A DNA stretch of 64,000 bases, taken from an uncultured Bacteroidia bacterium. Its GTDB lineage: Bacteria > Bacteroidota > Bacteroidia > Bacteroidales > UBA932. Both the position numbers and the translations under genes were made by a program. The stretch spans positions 186,001 through 250,000 of the forward strand of contig CACZCQ010000003.1 of NCBI GenBank assembly GCA_902779765.1. The letters run 5' to 3'. The notes below the pieces were generated by a model. That model ran no database searches. It worked only from the letters and a program-made list of their open reading frames with translations, and was not told the origin of the DNA. Shown here in pieces: positions 9,266 through 17,403 of the stretch (position 1 is the first letter of the stretch; every line of letters starts with the position of its first letter).

Positions 9266-10168
9266 TTATTCTTCGTAACCGAATTTCCGCAGTTCCCTGC
9301 GGTTCTCCCTCCAGTCGGGGTCCACCTTCACGAAAAGCTGAAGGAAAACCTTCTTCTGGAAGAAATCTTCCATGTCGAGCCGGGCCTCAGTCCCGGTCTT
9401 CTTCAAGGCGGCACCGCCCTTGCCTATGATTATCCCCTTCTGGGTATCACGCATCACATAGATCACCGCACTGATCTCATATCTTTCCCTGCCTTCCTTG
9501 AAGGCCTCGACCGCAACCTCGCAGCTGTAAGGGATCTCCTGGCTGTAGTTTTCCAGTATCTTCTCGCGGATGATCTCAGAGGCGAAGAAGCGGAGGTTCC
9601 TATCAGTGAACTGATCCTTGTCGAACCAGGGCGGAGAGACTGGAAGCTTGTCCACTATAGCCTCGAGGACACTTTCGAGGTTGAACCTTTCCCTGGCTGA
9701 CACGGGTATGACCGTAGCTCCGGGGATGGTCTCATTCCAGTAGGAAATCAATTCCATCACCTTCGCCTGGTCGCTGATATCGATCTTGTTGATCACGACT
9801 ATGACCGGGCACTCCAGTTTCTGGAGTTTCCTGACATATTCCAGGTTCTTGTCGCTTTTCTCCACTACGTCGGTAACATACAGGATAATGTCCGCGTCGC
9901 CTATGGCGGCGTCCACGAACTTCATCATGTCTTCCTGCAGCCGGTAATTCGGCTTCAGCATGCCGGGGGTGTCGGAATAGACGATCTGGTAGTCATCGGT
10001 GTTGACGATACCCATGATCCGGTGACGGGTTGTCTGGGCCTTGGCTGTCACGATGGACAGTTTCTCCCCGACGAGAGCGTTCATAAGGGTGGACTTGCCG
10101 ACATTCGGATTACCGATGATGTTGACGAATCCTGCCCTGTGTCCTTCTGGCTTCAGCGGTTTAGACAT
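9266..10168 (-). CDS. era: GTPase Era
   Basis: A 300-residue Era, the GTPase that assists 30S subunit and 16S rRNA maturation at the membrane. The G1 motif GNPNVGKST is at residues 19-27, followed by the TTRH switch region, DTPG (G3) and NKID (G4). A C-terminal KH RNA-binding domain contains IIIGKGGAALK. The start at 10168 overlaps the end of the upstream pseudouridine synthase gene by eight bases, so translation is probably coupled. Both neighbours act on ribosomal RNA, which fits a ribosome-assembly cluster. Confidence 0.97.
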   Translation of the reverse strand: MSKPLKPEGHRAGFVNIIGNPNVGKSTLMNALVGEKLSIVTAKAQTTRHRIMGIVNTDDYQIVYSDTPGMLKPNYRLQEDMMKFVDAAIGDADIILYVTDVVEKSDKNLEYVRKLQKLECPVIVVINKIDISDQAKVMELISYWNETIPGATVIPVSARERFNLESVLEAIVDKLPVSPPWFDKDQFTDRNLRFFASEIIREKILENYSQEIPYSCEVAVEAFKEGRERYEISAVIYVMRDTQKGIIIGKGGAALKKTGTEARLDMEDFFQKKVFLQLFVKVDPDWRENRRELRKFGYEE

Positions 10169-11585
10169 AGGCGCCCATCTTGAGGACGTTCACCTCACCT
10201 GTGCTGAGATATCTCCACTCGCCCTTCTTGAGTCCCTTCTTGGTAAGGCCGGCGAAATATACCCGGTCAAGGGCCTTGACGGTGTATCCGAGGCTTTCGA
10301 ATATCCTGCGGACGATCCTGTTCTTGCCTGAGTGGATCTCGATTCCGAGCCTGCGGTGGTCCTCGGCGTCGATGTATTCGAGCTCGTCGGCCTTGATCAC
10401 GCCGTCGTTGAGCTCGAGTCCTTCGACCAGGATCTTCTCCTTGTCAGCCTCGTCCAGGGCCTTGTCCAGGATGACCTGGTAGATCTTCTTCTTGTTGTAT
10501 GACGGGTGGGTAAGCTGCTCGGCTATCTCGCCGTCGTTGGTGAACATCAGGACTCCGGTGGTGTTCTTGTCGAGCCTTCCGACAGGGAAAACCCTGACCG
10601 AGCAACCCTTGAGGAGGTCCATGACGGTCTTCTCCGCATGAGGGTCGCTGGCGCTGGTCACGAAGCCCTTGGGCTTGTTCATCACGATGTACACCTTTTC
10701 CTCACCCTTGAGCCTTTCTCCGTTGAAGCGGATGTCGTCCTTGATGACATTGACCTTTGTTCCAAGTTCGGTCACGACCACTCCGTTGACGGTAACGACG
10801 CCGGCCTGGATCAGGTTGTCTGCTTCGCGGCGGGAGCATACTCCCGAATTGGCGATGTACTTGTTGAGGCGGATCTCCTCCTTGATGGGAGTGGCGACCG
10901 TGTCATTGTCTGAATATGCGGAATTGTCCACCTGGGGCTTCCTGGAGAGCATCTGGTCGATGCCAGCCTCGTCGCTCTCAGTGAAATGGGGAGCGTTCTT
11001 GCGCATCGGTTTCCTGGGAGCGGGACGTCCGGGTCCCTTGTGGGTGTTGTATCCACCCGGCCTGCGCTGCTGGCCGTAGCTCGGGCGGTTCTCACCGTAA
11101 CCAGGACGGCCTTCTCCGAAGCTTCTCCTCTCTCCGTCTTCGCGGTTGTCCCTCCTGTTGTAGCTGCCGTTGCCGTGTCCGCCGCCGTTATTGTTGTAGC
11201 TCCTGCGCTGCTGGCCGTAACCCTGGCGGTGCTCGCCGTAGCTCGGACGGTTTTCACCGTAACTCGGGCGGCCCTCGCCATAGCTTCTCCTTTCACCGTC
11301 TTCGCGGTTGTCCCTTCTGGGGTATCCGGAGCTCCTCCTCTCGCCGCTCTGGCCATAACGGCTTTCGCGGTTCTGGTATCCGCCCCTGCGGTCGTTGGAA
11401 TATGTCTTGTGGCTGTTGTAGGGCCTGTATTCGCCCTCCTGGTTTGATGATGCAGCCGGTGCAATCTTCCTTCTGGGTCTGAGTTTCCTTCCTTCGGCTG
11501 AATAGCCGTTCCTGTTTCCTCCGTTTCCTGCGTAATCCCTACGCTCTTCGTGGTGTTCGTAACCACCGTTCCTTTTTTCTTCCAT
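10161..11585 (-). CDS. 23S rRNA pseudouridine synthase (RluB/RsuA type) with long low-complexity N terminus
   Basis: A 474-residue protein. The C-terminal half is a canonical RsuA/RluB-type pseudouridine synthase: an S4 RNA-binding domain at about 238-285, the KPKG motif near 304, and the catalytic aspartate in GRLD (D339), followed by the KNRIVRRIF segment. The first 200 residues are a disordered Arg/Gly/Tyr/Asn-rich tail with repeated GERRSYGEGRPSYGENRPSYG-like units, resembling RG-rich RNA-binding tails. Similar enzymes in Bacteroidota often carry such tails. It overlaps era and follows tonB by 36 bases. Substrate position cannot be set from the sequence. Confidence 0.88.
   Translation of the reverse strand: MEEKRNGGYEHHEERRDYAGNGGNRNGYSAEGRKLRPRRKIAPAASSNQEGEYRPYNSHKTYSNDRRGGYQNRESRYGQSGERRSSGYPRRDNREDGERRSYGEGRPSYGENRPSYGEHRQGYGQQRRSYNNNGGGHGNGSYNRRDNREDGERRSFGEGRPGYGENRPSYGQQRRPGGYNTHKGPGRPAPRKPMRKNAPHFTESDEAGIDQMLSRKPQVDNSAYSDNDTVATPIKEEIRLNKYIANSGVCSRREADNLIQAGVVTVNGVVVTELGTKVNVIKDDIRFNGERLKGEEKVYIVMNKPKGFVTSASDPHAEKTVMDLLKGCSVRVFPVGRLDKNTTGVLMFTNDGEIAEQLTHPSYNKKKIYQVILDKALDEADKEKILVEGLELNDGVIKADELEYIDAEDHRRLGIEIHSGKNRIVRRIFESLGYTVKALDRVYFAGLTKKGLKKGEWRYLSTGEVNVLKMGAYV
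11062..11335. repeat. Internal duplication encoding RG/Y-rich repeats
   Basis: Two related blocks inside the pseudouridine synthase gene begin with CTGCGCTGCTGGCCGTA at about 11062 and 11207, and each ends with CGTCTTCGCGGTTGTCC near 11136 and 11298. The offset is 145 bases at one end and about 162 at the other, so the second block gained one extra short unit. This gives the tyrosine/arginine repeats of the protein's N terminus. Confidence 0.7.
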
Positions 11586-11593
11586 AAATCTGT

Positions 11594-11607
11594 GTGGCTC
11601 CCGCCAC
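11594..11607 (-). other. Stem-loop in the leader of the pseudouridine synthase gene
   Basis: On the minus strand GTGGC-GGGA-GCCAC forms a 5-bp stem eight bases before the start codon at 11585. On the plus strand it is followed by TTTTT, but no plus-strand gene ends here. It could modulate translation after tonB; the evidence is slight. Confidence 0.3.
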
Positions 11608-11621
11608 TTTTTAAAAATAGT

Positions 11622-12395
11622 TTATTTGAGTTTGAATATATAAGTAATCGTTCCTTGCTGCAGAGCAGGAGCGTCGGCGCTTTGGTTGAAATGCGCCTTC
11701 ATCGCCGCGGCTCTCGCCGCTGCCCATAATGCCGAATTGCTGACCGTGGTGCCCTGTCCGCCGGCGACAGCCTTCGTTACGTTTCCATAGTTGTCAACCC
11801 AGATATCCACGACCACCTTGCCTTCTTCCTGGACTGAATAGTCAGGCAACGGCAGGGCGCCCAGTACACTGCGGCCCTTGAGGTGCGCATTGGGTACTCC
11901 GTCGGCCTTGGCCTTCGAGGCGTTGCCCTTGGCCTGCCCGGCCTTGAATTCGTTAGAGGGCTCCGAGGCTCCGTGGGGTGCGAGGGAGGAATCCTTCTTG
12001 CTCATCCCCGGGAAAAGGGCGTTCTTGTTGATCTCCTCCTTGGGGGCGGGGACCTCGACGTCTCCATGGCTGTCAGGCTTGGCCTCGGCAGTCTTGTTCG
12101 GTCTGTCCGACTTTACGGGGGATTCACTTCTCTGGATGAGTTCGACGGGTTTTGTGATATCTATCTCCTCAGCCTGAGGCTGCCTTCCGTTCAACTGTCT
12201 CCTGACAGGCTGCTGTTCCTCTTCCTCGAAGTCGATCAGGAATGTCTGCTCCTGGGGCGGGGGATAGAGGTACTTCAACCCCGTGAATGCGCAGGAGAGC
12301 AGGACCACAAGATGTACGGCAACCGTCAGGACGATTCCCGTAGTCGTGGAGACTTTCGCCTCCTTCTCTCTTTCACGAAGGTACTGTTTCATCAT
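11622..12395 (-). CDS. TonB-like energy transducer
   Basis: A 257-residue TonB-family protein. A short cytoplasmic N terminus is followed by one transmembrane helix (about residues 18-40), a charged periplasmic linker with EEEEQQPVRR and Pro/Lys/Ser-rich stretches, and a C-terminal TonB-like domain from about 175 to the end, which ends in TYIFKLK. It carries energy from the ExbBD motor to outer-membrane receptors. The start overlaps the exbD stop (ATGA), and exbB-exbD-tonB form one operon. The linker is acidic and less proline-rich than E. coli TonB. No receptor gene is in the window. Confidence 0.85.
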   Translation of the reverse strand: MMKQYLREREKEAKVSTTTGIVLTVAVHLVVLLSCAFTGLKYLYPPPQEQTFLIDFEEEEQQPVRRQLNGRQPQAEEIDITKPVELIQRSESPVKSDRPNKTAEAKPDSHGDVEVPAPKEEINKNALFPGMSKKDSSLAPHGASEPSNEFKAGQAKGNASKAKADGVPNAHLKGRSVLGALPLPDYSVQEEGKVVVDIWVDNYGNVTKAVAGGQGTTVSNSALWAAARAAAMKAHFNQSADAPALQQGTITYIFKLK

Positions 12396-12802
12396 TCAGG
12401 CTGTGTGGCCAGGATAACTTTGTAATGGTTACGTTTTGCGATGTTCATGATCGCTACCACTTCCTTGATCGGGACGCTCTCGTCCGAGTAGATCGAGAAT
12501 GTGGGATCCTCTTCCGACTGAAGCAGGCCCACGAGGCCGTCCTCGAGGTCGGAGAACTGCGTGGGGGTCTCGTCACCGTTCAGATGGTAGGTGAAGGTCT
12601 CTCCGCCCCAGTCCTTGATCGATACGCTGACGGTGGGTTTCGCCGTCACCTGGCCCGTGCTCTTGGGGAGCAGGAGCTTCAGGGCGTTCGGGTTGACCAG
12701 CGTCGAGGTTACCAGGAAGAAGATCAGCAGCAGGAACACCAGGTCGGTCATTGAAGACATGGACATCTCCGAATTGACCTTTGTGGATCTCTTGAATGCC
12801 AT
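12392..12802 (-). CDS. exbD: Biopolymer transport protein ExbD/TolR
   Basis: A 136-residue ExbD/TolR family inner-membrane protein. It has the single N-terminal transmembrane helix with the essential aspartate in SSMTDLVFLLLIFF (about D20), then a periplasmic domain. With ExbB it forms the proton-driven motor that energises TonB. It starts three bases after exbB and overlaps tonB by four bases, consistent with fixed-ratio production. TolR is the alternative, but the adjacent tonB-like gene favours ExbD. Confidence 0.92.
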   Translation of the reverse strand: MAFKRSTKVNSEMSMSSMTDLVFLLLIFFLVTSTLVNPNALKLLLPKSTGQVTAKPTVSVSIKDWGGETFTYHLNGDETPTQFSDLEDGLVGLLQSEEDPTFSIYSDESVPIKEVVAIMNIAKRNHYKVILATQPE

Positions 12803-12805
12803 TTA

Positions 12806-13555
12806 TTATTTCTCCTCTTCTTTGTCTGCAGGTTCGTGCAGAAGGTCCATGAAGTCGATTGTCGCAGTCTCCATCTTGAACATGAGGTTGGAGATCTGGG
12901 CGGTGAGGTAGTTGTAGCCGAAGTATGCGAGGATACCGACGATCAGACCGCCGACCGTGGTGATCATGGCGGTGTAGATACCGCTGGATAGCAGCGTGAT
13001 GTCGATGTTGTTACCGGCGTTTGCCATGTTGAAGAAGGCCTGGACCATACCGAGCACCGTTCCGAGGAATCCGATCATAGGGGCGCCTCCGGCGATGGTG
13101 GCGAGGGTCGGAAGACCTTTCTCAAGCCTCGCGATCTCGACGTTGCCCATGTTCTCCACAGCGGTCTGGATGTCGGTGAGAGGACGGCCGATGCGCTCGA
13201 TTCCCTTCTCGACGAGGCGGGCGACAGGAGAGTCATACTTCTCGCAGAGCGAAAGTGCGCTCTTGACCTTTCCTTCGTGGATATAGTCACGGATGTCCCT
13301 CATGAAATTCTTGTCGACCTGCTGGGCCTTGTGGATCATCCACCACTTCTTGCCGAAGATGTAGATGGCGATGACAGACAGGATAGCGAGGACTATCATC
13401 AGCCATCCTCCCTTGGCTGCCATCTGGATCAATGAATAAGACTGCTCGACCTGCTGCGGGCCAGCCTGTAAGGCAGGTGCTGCGGCATTGACGATGTTTT
13501 CGGCCACTTCCGTCGCTGCGGTGTCGAGACCTACCTGTAAAACATGGAACAACAT
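12806..13555 (-). CDS. exbB: MotA/TolQ/ExbB proton channel family protein
   Basis: A 249-residue ExbB/TolQ-type membrane protein, the proton-channel partner of ExbD. Hydrophobic segments lie at about 40-62, 150-175 and 195-220. The typical GGAPMIGFLGTVLGMV and TTVGGLIVGILAY segments are present. The ATG at 13555 is chosen; a GTG 54 bases upstream would extend the ORF with polar residues of no family likeness. The first 35 residues include an Ala-rich stretch that may be a signal or extra periplasmic piece. It is first in the exbB-exbD-tonB-rlu-era-parC-aroK unit, with a TAAATTTG -7 box at 13629. Confidence 0.9.
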   Translation of the reverse strand: MLFHVLQVGLDTAATEVAENIVNAAAPALQAGPQQVEQSYSLIQMAAKGGWLMIVLAILSVIAIYIFGKKWWMIHKAQQVDKNFMRDIRDYIHEGKVKSALSLCEKYDSPVARLVEKGIERIGRPLTDIQTAVENMGNVEIARLEKGLPTLATIAGGAPMIGFLGTVLGMVQAFFNMANAGNNIDITLLSSGIYTAMITTVGGLIVGILAYFGYNYLTAQISNLMFKMETATIDFMDLLHEPADKEEEK

Positions 13556-13628
13556 AATTGTAACGTACGTTAATTGATTTCTTTCTTGCTGCGTGAGTGG
13601 AAACTGCACATATCACGCCATCAACCTG

Positions 13629-13636
13629 CAAATTTA
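13629..13636 (-). promoter_or_regulatory. exbB operon -7 box (TAAATTTG)
   Basis: The minus strand reads TAAATTTG, a TAnnTTTG match, 73 nt before the chosen exbB ATG in the 100-base gap after truA. A convincing -33 element is not seen. Confidence 0.5.
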
Positions 13637-13656
13637 GTGAAAAATATCGACTTTAT

Positions 13657-14427
13657 CTAATATTCCACCTTAGTAAGGAACAAAGCGTTGCCCGGTACCG
13701 ATTCGCCGGCATCGCTTCGCGATCCTCCTTCCACGAGGCGTTCCATCCAGGACACCTCGTGACGGCCTCGGCCGATCTCCAGGAGGGAGCCGACCACGGC
13801 CCTTACCATATTCCTAAGGAAGCGGTCCGCCCTGATCGTGAATACCAGATAGTCTCCCTCTTCTCCAGGATATCCCATGACCCTGACATGGTCGGGGGTA
13901 TATGTCTCCCAGACTGCCTTGCTGACAGTGCAGATGGATGTCTTGTTGTCACTCCCCACCTTTTCGAAGCAGCTGAAGTCGTGCTTTCCCAGCAGCAAGG
14001 CCGCCGCTTCGTTCATCGCGCCGACATCGATCGGGAAGGTATAAAGATATGAATACCTGCCCATGAACGGGTCTTTTTTCCTGTGGATGAAATACTTGTA
14101 TTCACGCTGCCTGGCATCGAACCTTGCGTGGAATTCCGGCTCTGCCGGAACTATGCCGTGAACCTTGATTCCATGGGGGAGGATGGCATTTATTTTGTAG
14201 CCAAACCCCGCGGCCTCAAGGTCCGGAACTGACGTCTCGAAGTGGGCTGTGTAATTGATCGCATTGACCTTGGAATCGGTCCTGCCGGCCCCAGTGACGG
14301 CGATTTCCTCCTTCAAGAGAGTTGATAGGGCACCCTGGAGACACTCTTGGATGGTTTTCGCATCGCTCTGCATCTGCCAGCCGCAGAAGTCGGAACCGTC
14401 ATAGGAAAGGATGATCTTGTAGCGCAT
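13657..14427 (-). CDS. truA: tRNA pseudouridine synthase A
   Basis: A 256-residue TruA, which forms pseudouridine at positions 38-40 of tRNA anticodon arms. The YDGSDFCGWQ start motif, the catalytic aspartate in GAGRTDSKVNA, the RQREYKYFI segment and RFLRNMVRAVVGSLLEIGRG are all present. The open frame continues upstream for 120 codons into the moxR region, but the ATG at 14427 gives the standard TruA N terminus (MRYKIILSYDG). It lies 22 nt after a TATTTTTG -7 box. It is divergent from moxR. Confidence 0.95.
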   Translation of the reverse strand: MRYKIILSYDGSDFCGWQMQSDAKTIQECLQGALSTLLKEEIAVTGAGRTDSKVNAINYTAHFETSVPDLEAAGFGYKINAILPHGIKVHGIVPAEPEFHARFDARQREYKYFIHRKKDPFMGRYSYLYTFPIDVGAMNEAAALLLGKHDFSCFEKVGSDNKTSICTVSKAVWETYTPDHVRVMGYPGEEGDYLVFTIRADRFLRNMVRAVVGSLLEIGRGRHEVSWMERLVEGGSRSDAGESVPGNALFLTKVEY

Positions 14428-14449
14428 GGTCGAGGAAGATAGTGACACG

Positions 14450-14457
14450 CAAAAATA
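14450..14457 (-). promoter_or_regulatory. truA -7 box (TATTTTTG)
   Basis: The minus strand reads TATTTTTG, matching TAnnTTTG, 22 nt upstream of the truA ATG in the short divergent gap before moxR. Confidence 0.55.
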
Positions 14458-14472
14458 TAAAAAAGACATAAC

Positions 14473-15465
14473 ATGGAAAGTGTAAACATCAAAGAATTGA
14501 ATGACAGGATACAGCAGGAGAGCTCCTTCGTCGACATGCTGTCCCTGGAGATGGGGAAAGTCATCGTGGGCCAGAAGCAGTTGGTGGAGAACCTCCTGAT
14601 CGGTCTCCTGGCCAACGGACACATACTTCTGGAAGGTGTCCCCGGCCTTGCCAAGACCTTGGCGATCAGCACCCTTTCCCAGGCAATCGATGCGAAGTTC
14701 AGCCGTATCCAGTTCACCCCGGACCTGCTTCCGGCCGACCTTATCGGTACGATGATTTACTCCCAGAAGGACGAGAAGTTCGAGGTCCACAAAGGCCCGG
14801 TCTTCGCCAACTTCGTGCTTGCGGACGAAATCAACCGTTCCCCGGCAAAGGTCCAGTCTGCCCTTCTGGAGGCCATGCAGGAGCGTCAGGTCACCATCGG
14901 AGACGAGACCTTCAAGCTCCCGGAGCCTTTTCTCGTGATGGCTACTCAGAACCCTATCGAGCAGGAGGGTACATATCCTCTTCCCGAGGCCCAGGTCGAC
15001 CGTTTCATGCTCAAGGTCGTGGTGGATTATCCCAAGAAGGATGAGGAGAAGCTCATCATCCGGATGAACAATTCCGGAGAGTTCCCGAAGGCTTCGCCGG
15101 TGATCAAGCCGGAGGATATCGTCCGCGCCCGCAAGGTCGTCAGGGACGTCTATATGGATGAGAAGATCGAAAGGTACATCGTGGACATCGTCTATGCCAC
15201 CAGGACTCCCGAGGCTTACGGCCTGGGCAAGCTCAAGGACCTGATCTCCTTCGGAGGGTCACCTCGAGCCAGCATCTCCCTGGCGATGGCCGCCAAGGCT
15301 TTCGCCTTCATCCGCAGGAGGGGATATGTGATTCCCGAAGATGTCAGGGCGGTCTGCAACGAGGTCCTTCGCCACCGTATCGGTCTCACCTACGAGGCAG
15401 AGGCCGAGAATGTCACGACCGAGCAGATAATCGCGGAGGTCATCAATGCCGTACAGGTTCCTTAG
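14473..15465 (+). CDS. moxR: MoxR-family AAA+ ATPase
   Basis: A 330-residue MoxR AAA+ ATPase with Walker A GVPGLAKT at 55-62, Walker B VLADEINR near 116-123, the NPIEQEGTYPLPEAQ sensor segment near 160, and the C-terminal lid domain. MoxR proteins act as chaperone-like ATPases that often activate von Willebrand factor A partner proteins. Those partners are encoded just downstream (batA, batB). It opens the Bat (Bacteroides aerotolerance) operon, which runs without a sizeable gap to 22822. No TAnnTTTG box is seen in the 45-base divergent spacer, so the promoter is unresolved. Confidence 0.92.
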   Translation: MESVNIKELNDRIQQESSFVDMLSLEMGKVIVGQKQLVENLLIGLLANGHILLEGVPGLAKTLAISTLSQAIDAKFSRIQFTPDLLPADLIGTMIYSQKDEKFEVHKGPVFANFVLADEINRSPAKVQSALLEAMQERQVTIGDETFKLPEPFLVMATQNPIEQEGTYPLPEAQVDRFMLKVVVDYPKKDEEKLIIRMNNSGEFPKASPVIKPEDIVRARKVVRDVYMDEKIERYIVDIVYATRTPEAYGLGKLKDLISFGGSPRASISLAMAAKAFAFIRRRGYVIPEDVRAVCNEVLRHRIGLTYEAEAENVTTEQIIAEVINAVQVP

Positions 15466-15480
15466 TGATATTTCCGTAAG

Positions 15481-16374
15481 ATGCCTTCGACCCCTTCAGC
15501 AAATGAACTTCTCCGAAAGGTCCGCAAGATAGAGATCCGTACCAGGGCCCTGTCGCACCAGATCTTCGCCGGCGAGTATCACAGTGCATTCAAAGGCCGC
15601 GGAATGGCCTTCAGCGAAGTACGTGAATACCAGTACGGCGACGATCCGCGTTCAATGGACTGGAATGTGACCGCCCGCCTGCGCGCCCCCTATGTGAAGG
15701 TCTATGAGGAGGAGAGGGAGATGACGGTGGTACTGCTGATTGATATCAGCCGTTCCGGCCTCTTCGGTACCAGGGAAAGGACGAAGAGGGAGCTGATCGC
15801 CGAGATCGCGGCGGTCCTGAGTTTCTCCGCCATAATCAACAACGACAAGGTCGGCGCTCTGCTCTTCAGCGACCATGTCGAGAAGTTCATCCCTCCTAAG
15901 AAAGGCCGCAGCCACCTGCTCCACATAATCCGCGAGATAATCGAACTGAAACCGTCTTCGGACGGTACCGACGTGGGCGAGGCTCTGAGGTACCTGACCA
16001 ACGCCATAAAGAAGAAGTGCACCGCTTTCGTGCTCTCCGACATGCTGGATGTGGACAGGGACGGTTCTCCGAGGTACGAGGAAGCCTTGAAGGTGGCGAG
16101 GAACCGGCACGACATCTCGGTCATAAAGGTCCACGACCCGAGGGAACAGACGATACCTTCGGTGGGTCTGGTCCATGTCAAGGATTCCGAAACCGGCGAG
16201 TCCGCCTGGGTCAATACCTCCAGCAGGAAGGTCAGGGCTGAATATTCAAGATGGTTCGGAACGGTGAACGAGAATGAGAGGAAGCTTTTCAACCGCTATC
16301 AGATAGATTCGGTGGACATTGCTACCGATGATGACTATGTAAAGGGCCTGATGGCATTTTTCGGGAGGAGATAA
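15481..16374 (+). CDS. DUF58 domain protein of the Bat operon
   Basis: A 297-residue DUF58 protein. The conserved DUF58 core is seen as REYQYGDDPRSMDWNVTAR near residues 48-66. A von Willebrand A-like fold follows, with the LLIDISRSG metal-site motif near 83. DUF58 genes regularly follow moxR and are thought to act with it on VWA proteins. The gene starts 15 bases after moxR and ends three bases before the next gene. It lacks membrane helices. Biochemical activity is unknown. Confidence 0.88.
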   Translation: MPSTPSANELLRKVRKIEIRTRALSHQIFAGEYHSAFKGRGMAFSEVREYQYGDDPRSMDWNVTARLRAPYVKVYEEEREMTVVLLIDISRSGLFGTRERTKRELIAEIAAVLSFSAIINNDKVGALLFSDHVEKFIPPKKGRSHLLHIIREIIELKPSSDGTDVGEALRYLTNAIKKKCTAFVLSDMLDVDRDGSPRYEEALKVARNRHDISVIKVHDPREQTIPSVGLVHVKDSETGESAWVNTSSRKVRAEYSRWFGTVNENERKLFNRYQIDSVDIATDDDYVKGLMAFFGRR

Positions 16375-16377
16375 AGG

Positions 16378-17403
16378 ATGAAGGGATCGTTGGTTTCTGT
16401 CTGTATCGCATTTTTCCTGCCCCTGCTGGCCATGGGACAGCCCACCGGATTGAAGGGAATGGTCATCGAGTCGGAAGACGCTTTCCTCGTTCCGCTCCAG
16501 CAGAGGGATTCGGTCCTGATCGGCGACCAGTTGCGATATGGTTTCCACCTTAAGGATGTGCCTCAGGGCACCATCCTTTTCCCTGCGGATTATTCCCAGG
16601 GTTTCATGAGGGGGGACAGCGTGGAGATAGTCAGACCGTGGACTGCGGACACTGTGAAGGTCCACGGAAGCCGGAAGGGGCCGAAGTCCTACGACATCGA
16701 CATGTCAATGGTCATCACCTCCTTCGAGGAGGGACACTATACCCTGGCTCCTCTGGCAGTTCTACGCCAGACTTCCCCGGAGAGGCTGGATACCCTCGTG
16801 TTCAAGAGCCTCGAACTGGATGTCTTCACCATACCGGTGGACACCACGACATATGTCATCCATGACATAAAGGGCCAGATCAACTATCCTTTGACACTGG
16901 CCGAGATCCTGCCTTATATCCTTGCATTCTGGGGCGTTGCCGTAGCCGCCATCCTGATCTGGGCCCTGATTTCTTCGAGGAGAAGGAAGGAGGAAGGGAA
17001 GACGGTCTACAAGGATCCTCCTTACATAGTAGCCCTACGTAAGCTGGAGCGTTACCGCGGGGAGAAATACTGGGCGCACGACAAGCAGAAGACGATGTAT
17101 TCCGGGATTACGGATGCGTTGAGGGAGTATATCGATTCCCGTTACGGTATCGATGCCCCTGAGATGACGACCGCGGAATTGTTCGCAGGCCTCAGGGAAA
17201 CCGATATGCCGGCGGACCTGTATGCCGAGATGAAGGCTTTGTTCGAGACGGCCGACCTGGTCAAGTTCGCCAAGGCCTATGCCAGCGACGAGGAGAATGC
17301 GGCTGCCGTGCCCTCTGCGGTGCGGTTCGTGACCTCGACTTACCAGGCCCCTTCGACTCCTGTCGAATCCCCTGTCGAACCAAAAGAGGGAGGGACCGAG
17401 TGA
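16378..17403 (+). CDS. Bat-operon membrane protein of unknown function
   Basis: A 341-residue protein I cannot assign to a function. It begins with a signal peptide (about residues 1-20, ending at LLAMGQ), followed by a periplasmic domain of about 155 residues. One transmembrane helix lies near 178-200 (PYILAFWGVAVAAILIWAL), and a cytoplasmic tail contains a charged helical segment (KLERYRGEKYW, DALREYIDSRYGI). A protein of this layout usually sits between the DUF58 gene and batA in Bacteroidota Bat operons. Its stop overlaps the batA start by four bases. Confidence 0.75.
   Translation: MKGSLVSVCIAFFLPLLAMGQPTGLKGMVIESEDAFLVPLQQRDSVLIGDQLRYGFHLKDVPQGTILFPADYSQGFMRGDSVEIVRPWTADTVKVHGSRKGPKSYDIDMSMVITSFEEGHYTLAPLAVLRQTSPERLDTLVFKSLELDVFTIPVDTTTYVIHDIKGQINYPLTLAEILPYILAFWGVAVAAILIWALISSRRRKEEGKTVYKDPPYIVALRKLERYRGEKYWAHDKQKTMYSGITDALREYIDSRYGIDAPEMTTAELFAGLRETDMPADLYAEMKALFETADLVKFAKAYASDEENAAAVPSAVRFVTSTYQAPSTPVESPVEPKEGGTE

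Noticed and set aside
14428..14790. Upstream extension of the truA frame
   Set aside because: It overlaps moxR and the truA promoter; TruA proteins begin at the ATG at 14427.
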